Shown here piece after piece: positions 18,144 to 27,219 of a stretch of DNA of 64,000 nucleotides. Position 1 is the first letter of the stretch; each line of letters starts with the position of its first letter. Made by a program: the position numbers and the translations under genes. This stretch comes from Sporolactobacillus inulinus. GTDB taxonomy: Bacteria; Bacillota; Bacilli; Bacillales; Sporolactobacillaceae. Below the pieces are notes generated by a model. That model did no database searches. It was not told the origin of the DNA and worked only from the letters and a program-made list of their open reading frames with translations. The stretch spans positions 1-64,000 of the forward strand of contig NZ_BJMS01000009.1 in the NCBI RefSeq assembly GCF_006539285.1, read 5' to 3'.

Positions 18144-19406
18144 TTATAGCCTGACAAATTGCGCAGCTGCAGTTCCGGCAGCGTGTCCGGTCGTAAAAGC
18201 ACTTGTTATATTATAACCGCCTGTATAGCCATGGATATCCAAGATCTCGCCACAGAAATAAAGCCCGGGCATGAGCTTAGATTCCATGGACTTAGGATTT
18301 ATCTCTTTCAGTGAAACGCCGCCTCCTGTAATAAATGCCTTTTCAATCGAAAGCGTACCGGAGACACGAACAGGAAATGCTTTCAACGCATGCGCCATTT
18401 TTCGAACCGCTTCTTTTGAGAGCTCATGAAATTGACGATCAGGCGATAGAGCGATGAAGTCGAGAAGAAAATTCAGATAGCGCTCAGGAACAATGCCTTT
18501 CCACGCGTTCTTGATTGCTTTTTTCGGATCGGATTCGGTGAGCCGGTGCAGCTGCTCGTAAATTTCATGTTCGCTTAAGTCAGGTTTGGCATCAATCAAA
18601 ACAGTGACCTCATTTGTTTTAAACTTCTTTAAGGCTTTGACAACAAATTGGCTGAGTCGAAGGATTGCCGGTCCAGACAAACCGAAGTGGGTGAAGATTA
18701 TATCCCAGCGATGTGTCTGAATCGGTTTGCCTTTCGGATTGATCAGTGTTATGGCGACATCAGACAAGGAAAGCCCTTGAAGTACTTTTTCTTTGATGAA
18801 GGATTCGTTTGAGGTGAGCGGAACTTCGGTCGGATAGAGTTCAGTAATTGTATGACCGGCCATCTTGGCCCACGCATACCCATCTCCTGTACTTCCGGTA
18901 CTTGGAACGCTTTTTCCGCCAACTGCGACAATAACAGAATGCGCTGAATAGATCCTTCCGTTCACCGTCTTGACTCCGGATACACGATCTGAATAAAGGA
19001 CTGCCTGCACGGGTGTATTTGTTTTAAGTGTAACATTTAGTTCGCGCATCCTTCTAAGCAAAGCTTGAACTACAGATTTTGCATCATTACTCTTCGGGAA
19101 CATACGACCGTGGTCCTCTTCTTTTAAGTCAACATCAAGCCGTTTGAAGAAGGAAACAATATCCTGATTATCAAAGGATGATAGAGCGCTGTATAGGAAG
19201 CGGCCGTTGCCGGGGATATGCTTAATCAATTCATCAATAGGCATAGCGTTGGTCACGTTACAGCGTCCGCCGCCTGAAATGGCTAATTTTCTCCCGAGCT
19301 TGTCTCCTTTGTCGAGCAGCAGCACACGCGCATGCTGTTCAGCCGCGGCGATGGCTGCCATTAACCCGGCAGGACCGCCACCAATCACAATCACATCATA
19401 GTTCAT
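18144..19406 (-). CDS. NAD(P)/FAD-dependent oxidoreductase, HI0933/YtfP (BaiN-like) family
   Basis: This is a 420-residue cytosolic flavoprotein. The dinucleotide fold is at the N terminus ([15 protein letters not shown]), then [29 protein letters not shown] and [16 protein letters not shown]-terminal signatures are [19 protein letters not shown] and [15 protein letters not shown]. Length and all motifs fit the HI0933 family, whose physiological substrate is generally unknown. GAGGAAAAGTC precedes the ATG. Confidence 0.9.
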   Translation of the reverse strand: MNYDVIVIGGGPAGLMAAIAAAEQHARVLLLDKGDKLGRKLAISGGGRCNVTNAMPIDELIKHIPGNGRFLYSALSSFDNQDIVSFFKRLDVDLKEEDHGRMFPKSNDAKSVVQALLRRMRELNVTLKTNTPVQAVLYSDRVSGVKTVNGRIYSAHSVIVAVGGKSVPSTGSTGDGYAWAKMAGHTITELYPTEVPLTSNESFIKEKVLQGLSLSDVAITLINPKGKPIQTHRWDIIFTHFGLSGPAILRLSQFVVKALKKFKTNEVTVLIDAKPDLSEHEIYEQLHRLTESDPKKAIKNAWKGIVPERYLNFLLDFIALSPDRQFHELSKEAVRKMAHALKAFPVRVSGTLSIEKAFITGGGVSLKEINPKSMESKLMPGLYFCGEILDIHGYTGGYNITSAFTTGHAAGTAAAQFVRL

Positions 19407-19497
19407 GACTTTTCCTCACTTTGTTCATTTACTATCGTAACCTTAACAGATTTCATGATCCTTTTCATCAAGCGATGGCTGTTTTCTGGTGTGATAA

Positions 19498-19526
19498 TTG
19501 TCACAGACGGTGAATTTTGATAGGAT
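19498..19526 (+). promoter_or_regulatory. Promoter of trhO
   Basis: TTGTCA (19498-19503) and TAGGAT (19521-19526) are 17 bases apart. Confidence 0.5.
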
Positions 19527-19586
19527 AGACACAGAACAATTTGCAGCGATGCCGTCAGTGGCGGATTTCTATATGAGGTGATTGGA

Positions 19587-20525
19587 TTGACAGAAGGAAA
19601 ACCCTATCGAGTACTGTTGTACTATCATTATGTAATGATCGATGATCCGAAGCAGTTTGCTGAAGAACATTTACGATTTTGCAAGGAACTGGGACTGAAA
19701 GGACGTATTTTAGTTGGCCGTGAAGGATTAAACGGTACTGTTTCCGGTACTACGGAGCAAACCCAGAGATACATGGACGCACTGCACCGTGATCCCCGAT
19801 TTAAAACGATGCCGTTTAAAATAGATGAGGCGGATGGTCATGTCTTTAAGAAGATGCATGTACGACCGCGCAAAGAGATTGTTGCGTTGAAATTAAATGA
19901 AGATATTGATCCGAAACAACTCACCGGAAAACATTTGAAACCTAAGGAATTTTATAAAGAACTGCAGCGCGACGACGTCCTTGTCATTGATGCCCGCAAT
20001 GATTATGAAACACAAATCGGTCATTTTCAAAAGGCAATTCTGCCGAATATTCGTAACTTTCGCGATCTGCCAAAATGGATCGAGACGCATCTCGCTGATC
20101 AAAAAGATAAAAAAGTACTCACCTATTGCACCGGTGGTATTCGCTGTGAGAAGTTTAGCGGCTATTTGCTTCGCGCCGGGTTTAAGGATGTCAGCCAGCT
20201 TGATGGAGGGATTGTTGAGTATGGCAAGGATCCGCAAGTAAAGGGCAAATACTATGATGGAAAGTGCTATGTTTTTGATCAGCGCATTTCGGTACCGGTC
20301 AATCGAACGGACGAAGACGTGGTCGTTGGTCACTGCCACCATTGTGGAAAGTCGTGCGACCGCATCGTTAATTGTGCAAATCCGGAATGCAATGTACAGT
20401 TTATCTGTTGTGAAGCGTGTGAGAAACAACACCACCGTTCATGCAGCGACACGTGCCGTCATCATCCGAGAAATCGATATAATGCGGAAGTCGCTCAAGC
20501 AGCGGAGAAACAAACCGTTTCATAA
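19587..20525 (+). CDS. trhO: tRNA uridine(34) hydroxylase (rhodanese family)
   Basis: TrhO oxygen-dependently makes 5-hydroxyuridine at the tRNA wobble position. The start is set at TTG 19587, six bases after GAGGTG ([16 protein letters not shown]), giving 312 residues. Order: UPF0176 N-terminal domain (about 5-95), rhodanese domain (about 115-210) with the active-site cysteine in [14 protein letters not shown] (about 180), and a C-terminal cysteine-rich region ([28 protein letters not shown]). The last is a probable zinc site. It is monocistronic. Confidence 0.93.
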   Translation: MTEGKPYRVLLYYHYVMIDDPKQFAEEHLRFCKELGLKGRILVGREGLNGTVSGTTEQTQRYMDALHRDPRFKTMPFKIDEADGHVFKKMHVRPRKEIVALKLNEDIDPKQLTGKHLKPKEFYKELQRDDVLVIDARNDYETQIGHFQKAILPNIRNFRDLPKWIETHLADQKDKKVLTYCTGGIRCEKFSGYLLRAGFKDVSQLDGGIVEYGKDPQVKGKYYDGKCYVFDQRISVPVNRTDEDVVVGHCHHCGKSCDRIVNCANPECNVQFICCEACEKQHHRSCSDTCRHHPRNRYNAEVAQAAEKQTVS

Positions 20526-20609
20526 GCAAGCAAGGAAAAAGGTCGGACTCGTTCCGATCTTTTTCTATTTCAATGTTCTTTTTCTCAAACAATATGTATG
20601 ATACACGTG

Positions 20610-20636
20610 TTGCACGTATTGAATACGTGCTATAAT
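20610..20636 (+). promoter_or_regulatory. Promoter of the hicB-like gene with overlapping operator palindrome
   Basis: TATAAT (20631-20636) is consensus and the -35 is weak (TTGCAC with a 15-base spacer, or TGTTGC with 17). Between them lies the palindrome CACGTATT-G-AATACGTG (20613-20629), as expected for an autoregulator. Confidence 0.6.
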
Positions 20637-20655
20637 CAAAGGGAGGTGAGGAACA

Positions 20656-21339
20656 GTGTTTAAAGATCAATATATTTACCCTGCTGTGATTGCGAAAGCC
20701 AATGACCAGTTCACCATCACTTTTCTTGATTTCCCGGATACTCAAGTTAAAGCAAAGACGATTGAAGACGGATTTGCACAAGCAAAAGAAGCGCTGGCAC
20801 ATGTTCTCTTTGACTATGAAGAAAGAAAGGAGAACCCGCCTGCGCCTTCAGAGTTATCTGCGTTTAAAAAAGAGGACTCGGATCAATTTGTTACGCTCAT
20901 TGATACATGGATGCCTGCTTTTCGCAAGAAAATGGAACATCAAGCCGTAAAAAAAACACTGACGATTCCTAAGTGGCTCGATGATGCGGCAAAGGAAGCC
21001 GGATTGAACTATTCACGAATTTTGCAAGATGCACTGAAAGAAGAACTGAACATCGATGAAAGCGGCAATTCTTTTTCAGTTCAGGATCGTTTGAACAAAC
21101 AGCTCAAGAAAGTCAAGAAAAGTTTGAAGGATTTGTCCAAAATCCGTGTCCATGTCAATAGGACTAGTGATGAGGCATCGTCAGAGAAAAAAGAAACTTC
21201 CGTTAAAGAATCTTTGAAACAAGACATTGACCTTATCAAACAGGAATTAAATGAAGTGACGGATCGTTTAAAAAACTCAAATGAATACCAGCAACTCAAC
21301 GAAAAAATAAATCGTCTCATTGATAAATTAAATCGATAA
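20656..21339 (+). CDS. Solitary HicB-family protein with C-terminal coiled coil
   Basis: The N-terminal 70 residues (YPAVIAKANDQFTITFLDFPDTQVKA, then IEDGFAQAKEALAHVLFDYEE) match the HicB partial-RNase-H fold. KKTLTIPKWLDDAAKEAGLNYSRILQDALKEEL (about 99-130; quoted in part, positions approximate) is the HicB-type DNA-binding helix region. Residues about 140-227 add a long Lys/Glu-rich coiled coil not usual for HicB. GTG start after GGGAGGTGAGG. No HicA-like partner lies on either side, so it is not an obvious toxin-antitoxin pair. The palindrome in the promoter suggests autorepression. Confidence 0.75.
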   Translation: MFKDQYIYPAVIAKANDQFTITFLDFPDTQVKAKTIEDGFAQAKEALAHVLFDYEERKENPPAPSELSAFKKEDSDQFVTLIDTWMPAFRKKMEHQAVKKTLTIPKWLDDAAKEAGLNYSRILQDALKEELNIDESGNSFSVQDRLNKQLKKVKKSLKDLSKIRVHVNRTSDEASSEKKETSVKESLKQDIDLIKQELNEVTDRLKNSNEYQQLNEKINRLIDKLNR

Positions 21340-21354
21340 TTGCTCATTAGCAAA

Positions 21355-21620
21355 TCATGTTATCGTTGAAGACAGCTCAAGTTCTATACCATGAGCTGCC
21401 TTTTTTGCAGGATAAGAACGTATACGATTTTGCCCCTTCTTCAAACCAATAGACCGGTGTCTTGGTCTAGAATTAAAGCGGGGGTACTCTGGCACCTGCG
21501 GGATCGCGCCTTGTTGATGCTTGCCAGCGAGCAGCTGGAGTGTCGTTTGTGCACAGGGTGATGAATCAAAGCCCGAATGGGAGGCGGAAGTAAGGACCAA
21601 GCACAGCTTGGTTTTTCTTA
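21355..21620. repeat. Dispersed intergenic repeat, copy A
   Basis: TTCAAACCAATAG (about 21442-21454) also occurs at about 31674-31686 (copy C), and the next 30 bases align with small gaps through TCTAGA ... AATYAAAGCGG. The right end is the hairpin 21591-21620. No gene is visible between 21340 and 21714. Confidence 0.5.
21591..21620 (+). terminator. Terminator-like hairpin ending repeat copy A
   Basis: ACCAAGC pairs with GCTTGGT around ACA, followed by TTTTC. The ends TAAGGACC and GGTTTTTCTTA are shared with 3-36. Confidence 0.6.
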
Positions 21621-21714
21621 TTCTTTAAAGAATTGAATTACCATGAATCATTTGACGTACTTCTATGCGTTCAAGTAAAATAAAAAGATTGAACGTTTTA
21701 TTTCGGAGGCAACG

Positions 21715-23196
21715 ATGAAGAGACAGAAAACAAATAAAACAACCGTGCTGATTGGCCTGATGATCGGTACGTTTTTAACGGCGATCGAAGGAACAATTGT
21801 CAGCACAGCCATGCCTAAAATTGTCGGCGATTTACAAGGCATCGAAGTTATGGATTGGGTTTTTTCTATTTTTATGCTTACTTCAGCGATCACCGTTCCG
21901 CTTTTCGGAAAACTTGCCGACCTTTTCGGCAGGAAGAAAGTATTTACGATCGGAACGTTAATCTTTTTATCCGGATCTGTACTTTGCGGCCTTGCGTGGT
22001 CGATGGCTGCCCTGATCGTTTTTCGCGGCATTCAGGGGATAGGCGCCGGAGCCGTAATGACATTGAGCACGACGATTATTGGCGATATTTTTCCAGTAGA
22101 AAAACGGGCGAAAATGTTCGGGATGATGGGCATGATTTGGGGAATCGCCGGGATACTTGGACCGCTCGTGGGCGGTTTTTTTGTCGATGTATTATCTTGG
22201 CATTGGATCTTTTTTATCAATCTTCCATTTGGCATTGTCACCGTTTTGCTCATCTCGATCGGGCTTATGGAGAAAATAAGCCACGAACAGAAGACAATCG
22301 ACTATGCGGGGATGGTTGTTTTTTCAGCTGCGATGGGGCTGTTTCTTTTTGTCCTTCAAAGGATTGGGGAATACGGTTGGCATAATCTCTTGAATAGTGG
22401 ATTATTGATAAGCTCTTTTTGTCTGGTGGCGGCGTTTGTTTTTATAGAAAGCCGAGTAAAGGAGCCGTTGATGCCGCTTACGATTTTACAAAACCCGGTC
22501 GTTCTTATGACCAATATACTGGCTTTTCTTGCAAGTATTATCTTGATAGGCAATGATATTTATATGCCGATGTGGCTGCAAGGACTGCTTGGGTATAGTG
22601 CGATGGCATCTGGATTCGTTTTAACCCCCATGTCGCTTACTTGGATGGTCGGTTCCTTTCTGTCCGGACATCTGTTGACAAAATTCGGTTTGAAAATCGG
22701 CGAAGCAGTCGGTACGCTTATTCTGATGATCGGCACTTTTTTGGTGATGATGCTGCGGATGGATAGTCATCCATTATCGTATTATTTCATCACAGCAATT
22801 GTCGGAATCGGTTTTGGCATTACGCTGACGTTGACGACAATTGCCGCACAATCTGCTACGGATCGAGCAATGCGCGGAGCAGCAACGGCTTCCAATCAAT
22901 TTTTTCGCAGTGTCGGACAAGCGGTTGGTGCAGCTGTTTTCGGCATGTATTTTAATACGCAAGTCGGCCAGAGCATTCGTGAACAAGGGGCAGCCACGGT
23001 GTCGGCCAATCAATTAAATCAGCTCGTCCATCCGGAAGGGCACGAACAACTCGCATCATCCGTGCGGAACTTGCTTCGTGAACTTCTTTTTACCAGTATT
23101 CATCACGTATTTATCTTGTTCTTTGTTCTTGCTGCTGCAGCAGTCGTAGTCGCACTGCTACTTCCAAAACATGCTGATTCAGTTCAAAACGAATAA
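21715..23196 (+). CDS. DHA2-family (EmrB/QacA type) drug:H+ antiporter
   Basis: The 493-residue MFS transporter has about 14 membrane helices. Motif D1/A: EGTIVSTAMPKIVGDL and GKLADLFGRKKV (about 60-75). Motif C: GILGPLVGGFFVDVLSWHWIFFINLPFG begins about residue 145 (quoted only in part elsewhere). GGAGG precedes the ATG. No regulator gene is adjacent. Its 3' end overlaps the 3' end of tgl by 13 bases on the other strand. It probably exports cationic or lipophilic compounds; the substrate is unknown. Confidence 0.9.
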   Translation: MKRQKTNKTTVLIGLMIGTFLTAIEGTIVSTAMPKIVGDLQGIEVMDWVFSIFMLTSAITVPLFGKLADLFGRKKVFTIGTLIFLSGSVLCGLAWSMAALIVFRGIQGIGAGAVMTLSTTIIGDIFPVEKRAKMFGMMGMIWGIAGILGPLVGGFFVDVLSWHWIFFINLPFGIVTVLLISIGLMEKISHEQKTIDYAGMVVFSAAMGLFLFVLQRIGEYGWHNLLNSGLLISSFCLVAAFVFIESRVKEPLMPLTILQNPVVLMTNILAFLASIILIGNDIYMPMWLQGLLGYSAMASGFVLTPMSLTWMVGSFLSGHLLTKFGLKIGEAVGTLILMIGTFLVMMLRMDSHPLSYYFITAIVGIGFGITLTLTTIAAQSATDRAMRGAATASNQFFRSVGQAVGAAVFGMYFNTQVGQSIREQGAATVSANQLNQLVHPEGHEQLASSVRNLLRELLFTSIHHVFILFFVLAAAAVVVALLLPKHADSVQNE

Positions 23197-23984
23197 AAAG
23201 AGGTACCTGCTGCAATGCGAATGCCGTCGGTTTGCGTGCCGTCAGAAAGCGCGGACAGCGAGAGATAATTGGGTCGCGTCGCATTTCGCATCAAAAAGGC
23301 TGAGGTCATTGCACCCGGGCGCCGAAATTTATTTAATTCAGTAATGATCTGGTTCGCCGCCAAAATGCCGATCCCATGCCCATAATAGCGATCATCCGCT
23401 AAGTCAACGACGTTTTCTCCTTGCCATTGCGGCGTTTGCGGACTGACATCCGGATTTTTAAAATAGCGTACATCCCCAGGAATTCCCGCACCGACTCCTG
23501 GCACATTTCTTAATGGAAAGAACGGGTGGTTCTGCCAATCCCAGAGATAAAGATGCTGAAACACTTCGTTAAAGCGTTCGTTAGGAATGGTGTTGATCAG
23601 CGCTTTATAAAAAATGATCATCATTGCTGTTGCGCATTCAAACGCGTAAGCCTCTCCATTCACAAAAATATCATTGACTGCTTGAGTAGCAGGGACGCCA
23701 GGCTTTAATTCAAAACCACCGTCTCCGGTAAGCGTCCAGTAATAATCGTTACACTCCGAATAGTAGAACGTTGCAAAAGATGCACCGCTTTCCAAAAGAG
23801 CGTACGAGGCCTCGATAGTCTCGTTTCTCAGCTTGATTTCAAAATTAAGCTCGGCTTTCGTTGGGAATGCGAACCATTCATGAGAGTCGGCCATTGCTCT
23901 GTAAATCGTTGCGGCAAATCGGCCAATACTCGAATAACTGCTGAAATCCTCACTGAGAAGCTGCTCGTTTGCAGCAATAATCAT
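23184..23984 (-). CDS. tgl: Protein-glutamine gamma-glutamyltransferase (spore coat transglutaminase)
   Basis: Tgl makes epsilon-(gamma-glutamyl)lysine cross-links between coat proteins of Bacillus spores. The 266-residue protein shows the catalytic cysteine in YAFECATAM (Cys 117; Cys 116 in B. subtilis). Further hallmarks are FEIKLRNETIEA, SGASFATF, YFKNPDVSPQTPQWQGENVV with the conserved Glu, and DDRYYGHGIGI with the His. GGGAGGT lies seven bases before the ATG. The start overlaps the stop of the upstream unknown gene by four bases (ATGA), so the two are translated together. It marks the organism as a spore former. Confidence 0.93.
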   Translation of the reverse strand: MIIAANEQLLSEDFSSYSSIGRFAATIYRAMADSHEWFAFPTKAELNFEIKLRNETIEASYALLESGASFATFYYSECNDYYWTLTGDGGFELKPGVPATQAVNDIFVNGEAYAFECATAMMIIFYKALINTIPNERFNEVFQHLYLWDWQNHPFFPLRNVPGVGAGIPGDVRYFKNPDVSPQTPQWQGENVVDLADDRYYGHGIGILAANQIITELNKFRRPGAMTSAFLMRNATRPNYLSLSALSDGTQTDGIRIAAGTSFYSF

Positions 23985-24952
23985 CGTTCATACCTCCCGT
24001 GCACAGGCATACGGATCGATTGCAATTGTTCGTTCAAATTTAGACCAATCCATGAACGCCAAATTTTCGGTTGCTCTTTTCGTAATCGGCAAGAATAGGT
24101 CGACAAATTGATTTGCTGACGCATCGGCAAACGAACCAATCCATAATAATTTTCTTTTTCATTGGACATTAAGGCTTGGAGCGGTTCTCCTTTTCGCGGC
24201 GAAACGTATTTTCCAAGGTATTTTGCACTGTAATGAATCCGGTAGGGTCGTCCACCGGGGACTGCATCGTTGGTTTCACCTGTATAAACCAGATAATGTG
24301 CATTCTCTTCGTACCACGTTTCAAAAGCGAGAAATGCTGATGCATTGTCATTCGCGTGCTTTACCTCGGGTATGAAATGCAGCATGCGCCGCGCATAGTT
24401 GCTTTCTACCAATTGGTCGGAGAGGAGGTAATTGGCTACATAAACGAGGCAAAGCGGATTGGCTGTTTCCCACATGGCACTAATTAAGTAATGGCGCTGA
24501 CTTTTATTCTTATAACGGTAAAATACCAGATCTACCATTTCCTTCAGCCAATTTTCATGATAGGTATGCAGAAAGTTAATCGCTGTTTGGTCAATGACCT
24601 GCGTATAATCCGTAGACATTATGTTTTTCCAGCCTGTGCTGAGCATCCAATGCATGGCTTCAACAACCTGGTGGTGCTGATTTGCAAATGACGCCATCTG
24701 ATCCATACCAAGATCTGCACCATGAAGAATATTTCTTATTTGTGATAGCGCAATGCGTGGGCGCGATTCTAACGCTTCGCTTCGCGTATCTAATTGATCT
24801 CGGAGCATGTAGAGGACGGGAAAGTCTAGATCTGGATCGTTGATGATTGCCAAAGCGTGTTCAGGATTATCTTTATTGATGCGATCCCATTCGTTGATGA
24901 GCATCCCCGGCTGTTCTTGTCTCATTTGATTTAACGGATGATCAGCGCTCAT
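23981..24952 (-). CDS. Unknown protein translationally coupled to tgl
   Basis: I do not recognise a family. The start at 24952 (MSADHPLNQM) follows GGAGGGG; five codons upstream of it remain open from a TTG. The 323 residues are hydrophilic, with no signal peptide or membrane helix. They are rich in Gln, Asn, Trp and Tyr, with many Met in the first 130 residues (LGMDQMASFANQHHQ, MHWMLSTGW). Gln/Lys-rich content would suit a transglutaminase substrate. The four-base overlap with tgl suggests a coat or coat-assembly role, which is inference only. Confidence 0.75.
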   Translation of the reverse strand: MSADHPLNQMRQEQPGMLINEWDRINKDNPEHALAIINDPDLDFPVLYMLRDQLDTRSEALESRPRIALSQIRNILHGADLGMDQMASFANQHHQVVEAMHWMLSTGWKNIMSTDYTQVIDQTAINFLHTYHENWLKEMVDLVFYRYKNKSQRHYLISAMWETANPLCLVYVANYLLSDQLVESNYARRMLHFIPEVKHANDNASAFLAFETWYEENAHYLVYTGETNDAVPGGRPYRIHYSAKYLGKYVSPRKGEPLQALMSNEKENYYGLVRLPMRQQINLSTYSCRLRKEQPKIWRSWIGLNLNEQLQSIRMPVHGRYER

Positions 24953-25058
24953 TGTGGACCCCTCCAATCAATTCAATCTTGTAGGATATTTATTGATGGG
25001 AACATCGGATTATTCACGATCGTTTATCAGCAGGGCCGTTTTCTTGATGAGGCGAGTG

Positions 25059-25087
25059 TAGAACAAGAGCATTAAAAATGGTAAACT
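25059..25087 (+). promoter_or_regulatory. Possible promoter of thyA-dfrA
   Basis: TAGAAC (25059-25064) and TAAACT (25082-25087) are 17 bases apart, with TGG just before the -10. Confidence 0.4.
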
Positions 25088-25119
25088 AAGATTCAGCAAA
25101 GAAGAGTGGAGTGATCAGT

Positions 25120-25914
25120 ATGAAACAGTATCTTGATCTTTGCCGTAAGGTTCTCTCAGAAGGCCACAAAAAGGGAGACCGTACTGGCACCGGCACGATC
25201 AGTACTTTCGGATATCAAATGCGTTTTAATTTGCAGGATGGGTTTCCGCTCATGACGACGAAGAAATTACACTACAAATCGATCATTTATGAATTGCTTT
25301 GGTTCTTAAAAGGAGATACTAATATCAAGTATTTGCAGGAACACGGTGTCCGCATCTGGAATGAGTGGGCAGATGAGCATGGTGATCTTGGTCCCGTTTA
25401 CGGGCATCAGTGGCGGTCATGGCCGGGCAAGAGCGGCGGGACCATCGATCAAATTGCTCATGTTGTGGATGAAATAAAAAAGAATCCGAATTCACGACGC
25501 TTGATCGTCACTGCTTGGAATCCTATGGATATTCCGGACATGGCCCTGCCGCCTTGTCATTGTTTGTTCCAATTTTATGTCAATGATGGCAAACTGAGCT
25601 GCCAATTGTATCAGCGCAGTGCAGATGTATTTCTCGGCGTTCCCTTTAATATTGCTTCGTATGCATTATTAACGCATATGATTGCTCGTGTTACTGGACT
25701 TGAGGTTGGCGATTTTGTACATACGCTCGGGGATGCACATATTTATTTGAATCACCTGGAACAAGTAAAGACGCAGTTGGATCGTACGCCAAGACCGCTT
25801 CCAGAGTTAGAGATTAGACGGTCTGTTTCCTCTATTTTTGATTTTGATTATGACGATTTTGTGTTTCAAGGCTATAACCCTTACCCAACGATCAAGGGCG
25901 AGGTGTCGGTATGA
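25120..25914 (+). CDS. thyA: Thymidylate synthase
   Basis: ThyA makes dTMP from dUMP using methylene-THF. It is the 264-residue E. coli ThyA / B. subtilis ThyB type. ATG 25120 is six bases after GGAGTG ([10 protein letters not shown]); the three upstream codons from GTG 25111 overlap that ribosome site. The catalytic cysteine is in [12 protein letters not shown] (about 146), with [26 protein letters not shown] and [10 protein letters not shown] also present. The stop overlaps the dfrA start (ATGA). Pairing with DHFR recycles the dihydrofolate produced. Confidence 0.97.
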   Translation: MKQYLDLCRKVLSEGHKKGDRTGTGTISTFGYQMRFNLQDGFPLMTTKKLHYKSIIYELLWFLKGDTNIKYLQEHGVRIWNEWADEHGDLGPVYGHQWRSWPGKSGGTIDQIAHVVDEIKKNPNSRRLIVTAWNPMDIPDMALPPCHCLFQFYVNDGKLSCQLYQRSADVFLGVPFNIASYALLTHMIARVTGLEVGDFVHTLGDAHIYLNHLEQVKTQLDRTPRPLPELEIRRSVSSIFDFDYDDFVFQGYNPYPTIKGEVSV

Positions 25915-26417
25915 TTTCGTTCCTACTCGCCATGGATCGCAACGGTTTGATTGGACGAGGCAATAAGCTTCCGTGGCATCTTCCAGATGATCTGCGCTAT
26001 TTTAAAGAAACAACTTGGGGTCATCCGGTTATTATGGGCAGAAAAACATTTGAATCAATTGGAAAGGCTTTGCCTGGAAGAGAAAATAGTGTATTGACGC
26101 AAAACCTTGATTTTTCAGCTCCTGGGGTGACCTGTTATCATTCGGCAGAAGAGTTTCTACATGCAGGCAAAGCTTATGGAAACGAATGCTTTGTCATCGG
26201 TGGTGCGAAAATTTTCGATCTGTTTCTTCCATATGCTGACCGCCTTTATATTACGAATATTGACGCTGAATTTGAAGGAGACACCTACTTTAAAGGGTTC
26301 CGGGAAAAAGATTGGCAGCTCGTCAGTCAAAGATCGGGGAAGCTCGATCGAAAAAACATCTATCCGCATGAATTTCATGTATACGAACGAAATAAGTCTG
26401 TTATGAATCTGCATTAA
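25911..26417 (+). CDS. dfrA: Dihydrofolate reductase
   Basis: DHFR regenerates tetrahydrofolate with NADPH. The 168-residue protein shows the N-terminal [24 protein letters not shown] (quoted across two motifs: the Met20 loop and the catalytic acidic residue), [21 protein letters not shown] and [20 protein letters not shown]. It is coupled to thyA by a four-base overlap. Length and motifs are those of the chromosomal enzyme; nothing marks it as a resistant variant. Confidence 0.96.
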   Translation: MISFLLAMDRNGLIGRGNKLPWHLPDDLRYFKETTWGHPVIMGRKTFESIGKALPGRENSVLTQNLDFSAPGVTCYHSAEEFLHAGKAYGNECFVIGGAKIFDLFLPYADRLYITNIDAEFEGDTYFKGFREKDWQLVSQRSGKLDRKNIYPHEFHVYERNKSVMNLH

Positions 26418-26483
26418 ATCGCGATCTGCACCACTTCGACTCCGGCGCATAAACTGTTAAAAAGAGTGACGGAGTTGATAAAA

Positions 26484-26699
26484 ATGATCGTATCAAGTCT
26501 GCAAATTTGGCTTTGCTATGGATTGGTCGGACTGATTATGGGATCAATGATTGGCTTTTTTCCGATGGGACGCAGATTGACGATGAAATATTTCGCGTTG
26601 ATTCTTCTTGCTGCAGTAGTTTGGCTGCCTGTTGTTATACTTTCCTTGCTTGCTGCACCAATTGCCAATCACTATCGACTGCAGGAAACGGATTTTTGA
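26484..26699 (+). CDS. Small membrane protein of unknown function
   Basis: ATG 26484 lies nine bases after CGGAG, giving 71 residues; an upstream GTG at 26466 would put that ribosome site inside the gene. Two membrane helices are visible (about 5-27 and 38-60), separated by a short basic loop (MGRRLTMK). No family is recognised. It lies 66 bases after dfrA and is followed by a terminator, so it probably ends the thyA-dfrA transcript. Confidence 0.65.
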   Translation: MIVSSLQIWLCYGLVGLIMGSMIGFFPMGRRLTMKYFALILLAAVVWLPVVILSLLAAPIANHYRLQETDF

Positions 26700-26700
26700 A

Positions 26701-26904
26701 TTAAGGCTCCTGAATGGGGGGAGCCTTTTCATCTGCACCTTGTTTCTCTGGGTTTTCCCCATGCAACTTTTTACTCATTTTGGCATTGGATTTGGCGAAT
26801 TCACAATAGGGACAAGCCCTTAGGAGAAACGCCTTCAAATCAAAAGATTTGCCGCCGTTCTTCGCTGCAAACTGAAAGCAAAGATCGTGATCAATGAATC
26901 GAAA
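26701..26904 (-). pseudogene. Possible remnant of a small CPYC-containing protein
   Basis: On the minus strand an open frame of about 68 codons reads like protein: it contains KSFDLKAFLLRACPYCEFAK, then a polar Lys/Glu-rich tail to TAA at 26701-26703. There is no ATG/GTG/TTG near its 5' end and no ribosome site, and it overlaps the + strand terminator. It is either a decayed gene, a gene with an unusual start, or chance. Confidence 0.25.
26703..26730 (+). terminator. Terminator after the small membrane protein
   Basis: AAGGCTCC (26703-26710) pairs with GGAGCCTT (26720-26727), then TTTC. Confidence 0.75.
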
Positions 26905-26918
26905 TTAAATTTATTTTC

Positions 26919-26947
26919 TTGACAAATAGATAAATTTGCTTTAAAAA
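26919..26947 (+). promoter_or_regulatory. Probable promoter of gapN with a long leader
   Basis: A consensus TTGACA (26919-26924) and TAAAAA (26942-26947) are 17 bases apart. The gapN start is about 270 bases downstream. The leader is AT-rich and I see no known riboswitch in it, nor any gene. Confidence 0.45.
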
Positions 26948-27219
26948 ATAATAATAAACGGTTAGAATTGGTATGACTATTGAAATTAATGCTATGGGCT
27001 ATTTCTTGCTTTGAGCAGAAAATTGGTAAACAACTGTTTTTCGTGGGAAAATAAAACTATTCATTAAATAGTTCCTAGTGAAAATCCTTATGATTTTCTG
27101 CACGGAGCGAGTGAAAGTAATTGTCAGCGCTTGTTCATTAAGTCTGAAATATGATTTAAGGTTTATTCTATTTTACAGCAAACAGTTGGCAAAAAAAGAA
27201 AAAAGGAGAAGGTACAGGT

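Noticed and set aside
19403-19505. 33-codon minus-strand frame ending on the start of the flavoprotein gene (ATGA overlap)
   Set aside because: The translation looks plausible, but there is no ribosome site before its GTG or ATG and it overlaps the divergent trhO promoter.
20656-21339. Complete HicAB toxin-antitoxin system
   Set aside because: No HicA-sized frame or HicA motif lies in the flanking gaps.
27119-27136. cre-like sequence TGTCAGCGCTTGTTCA before gapN
   Set aside because: Several fixed consensus positions fail, unlike the site at menF.
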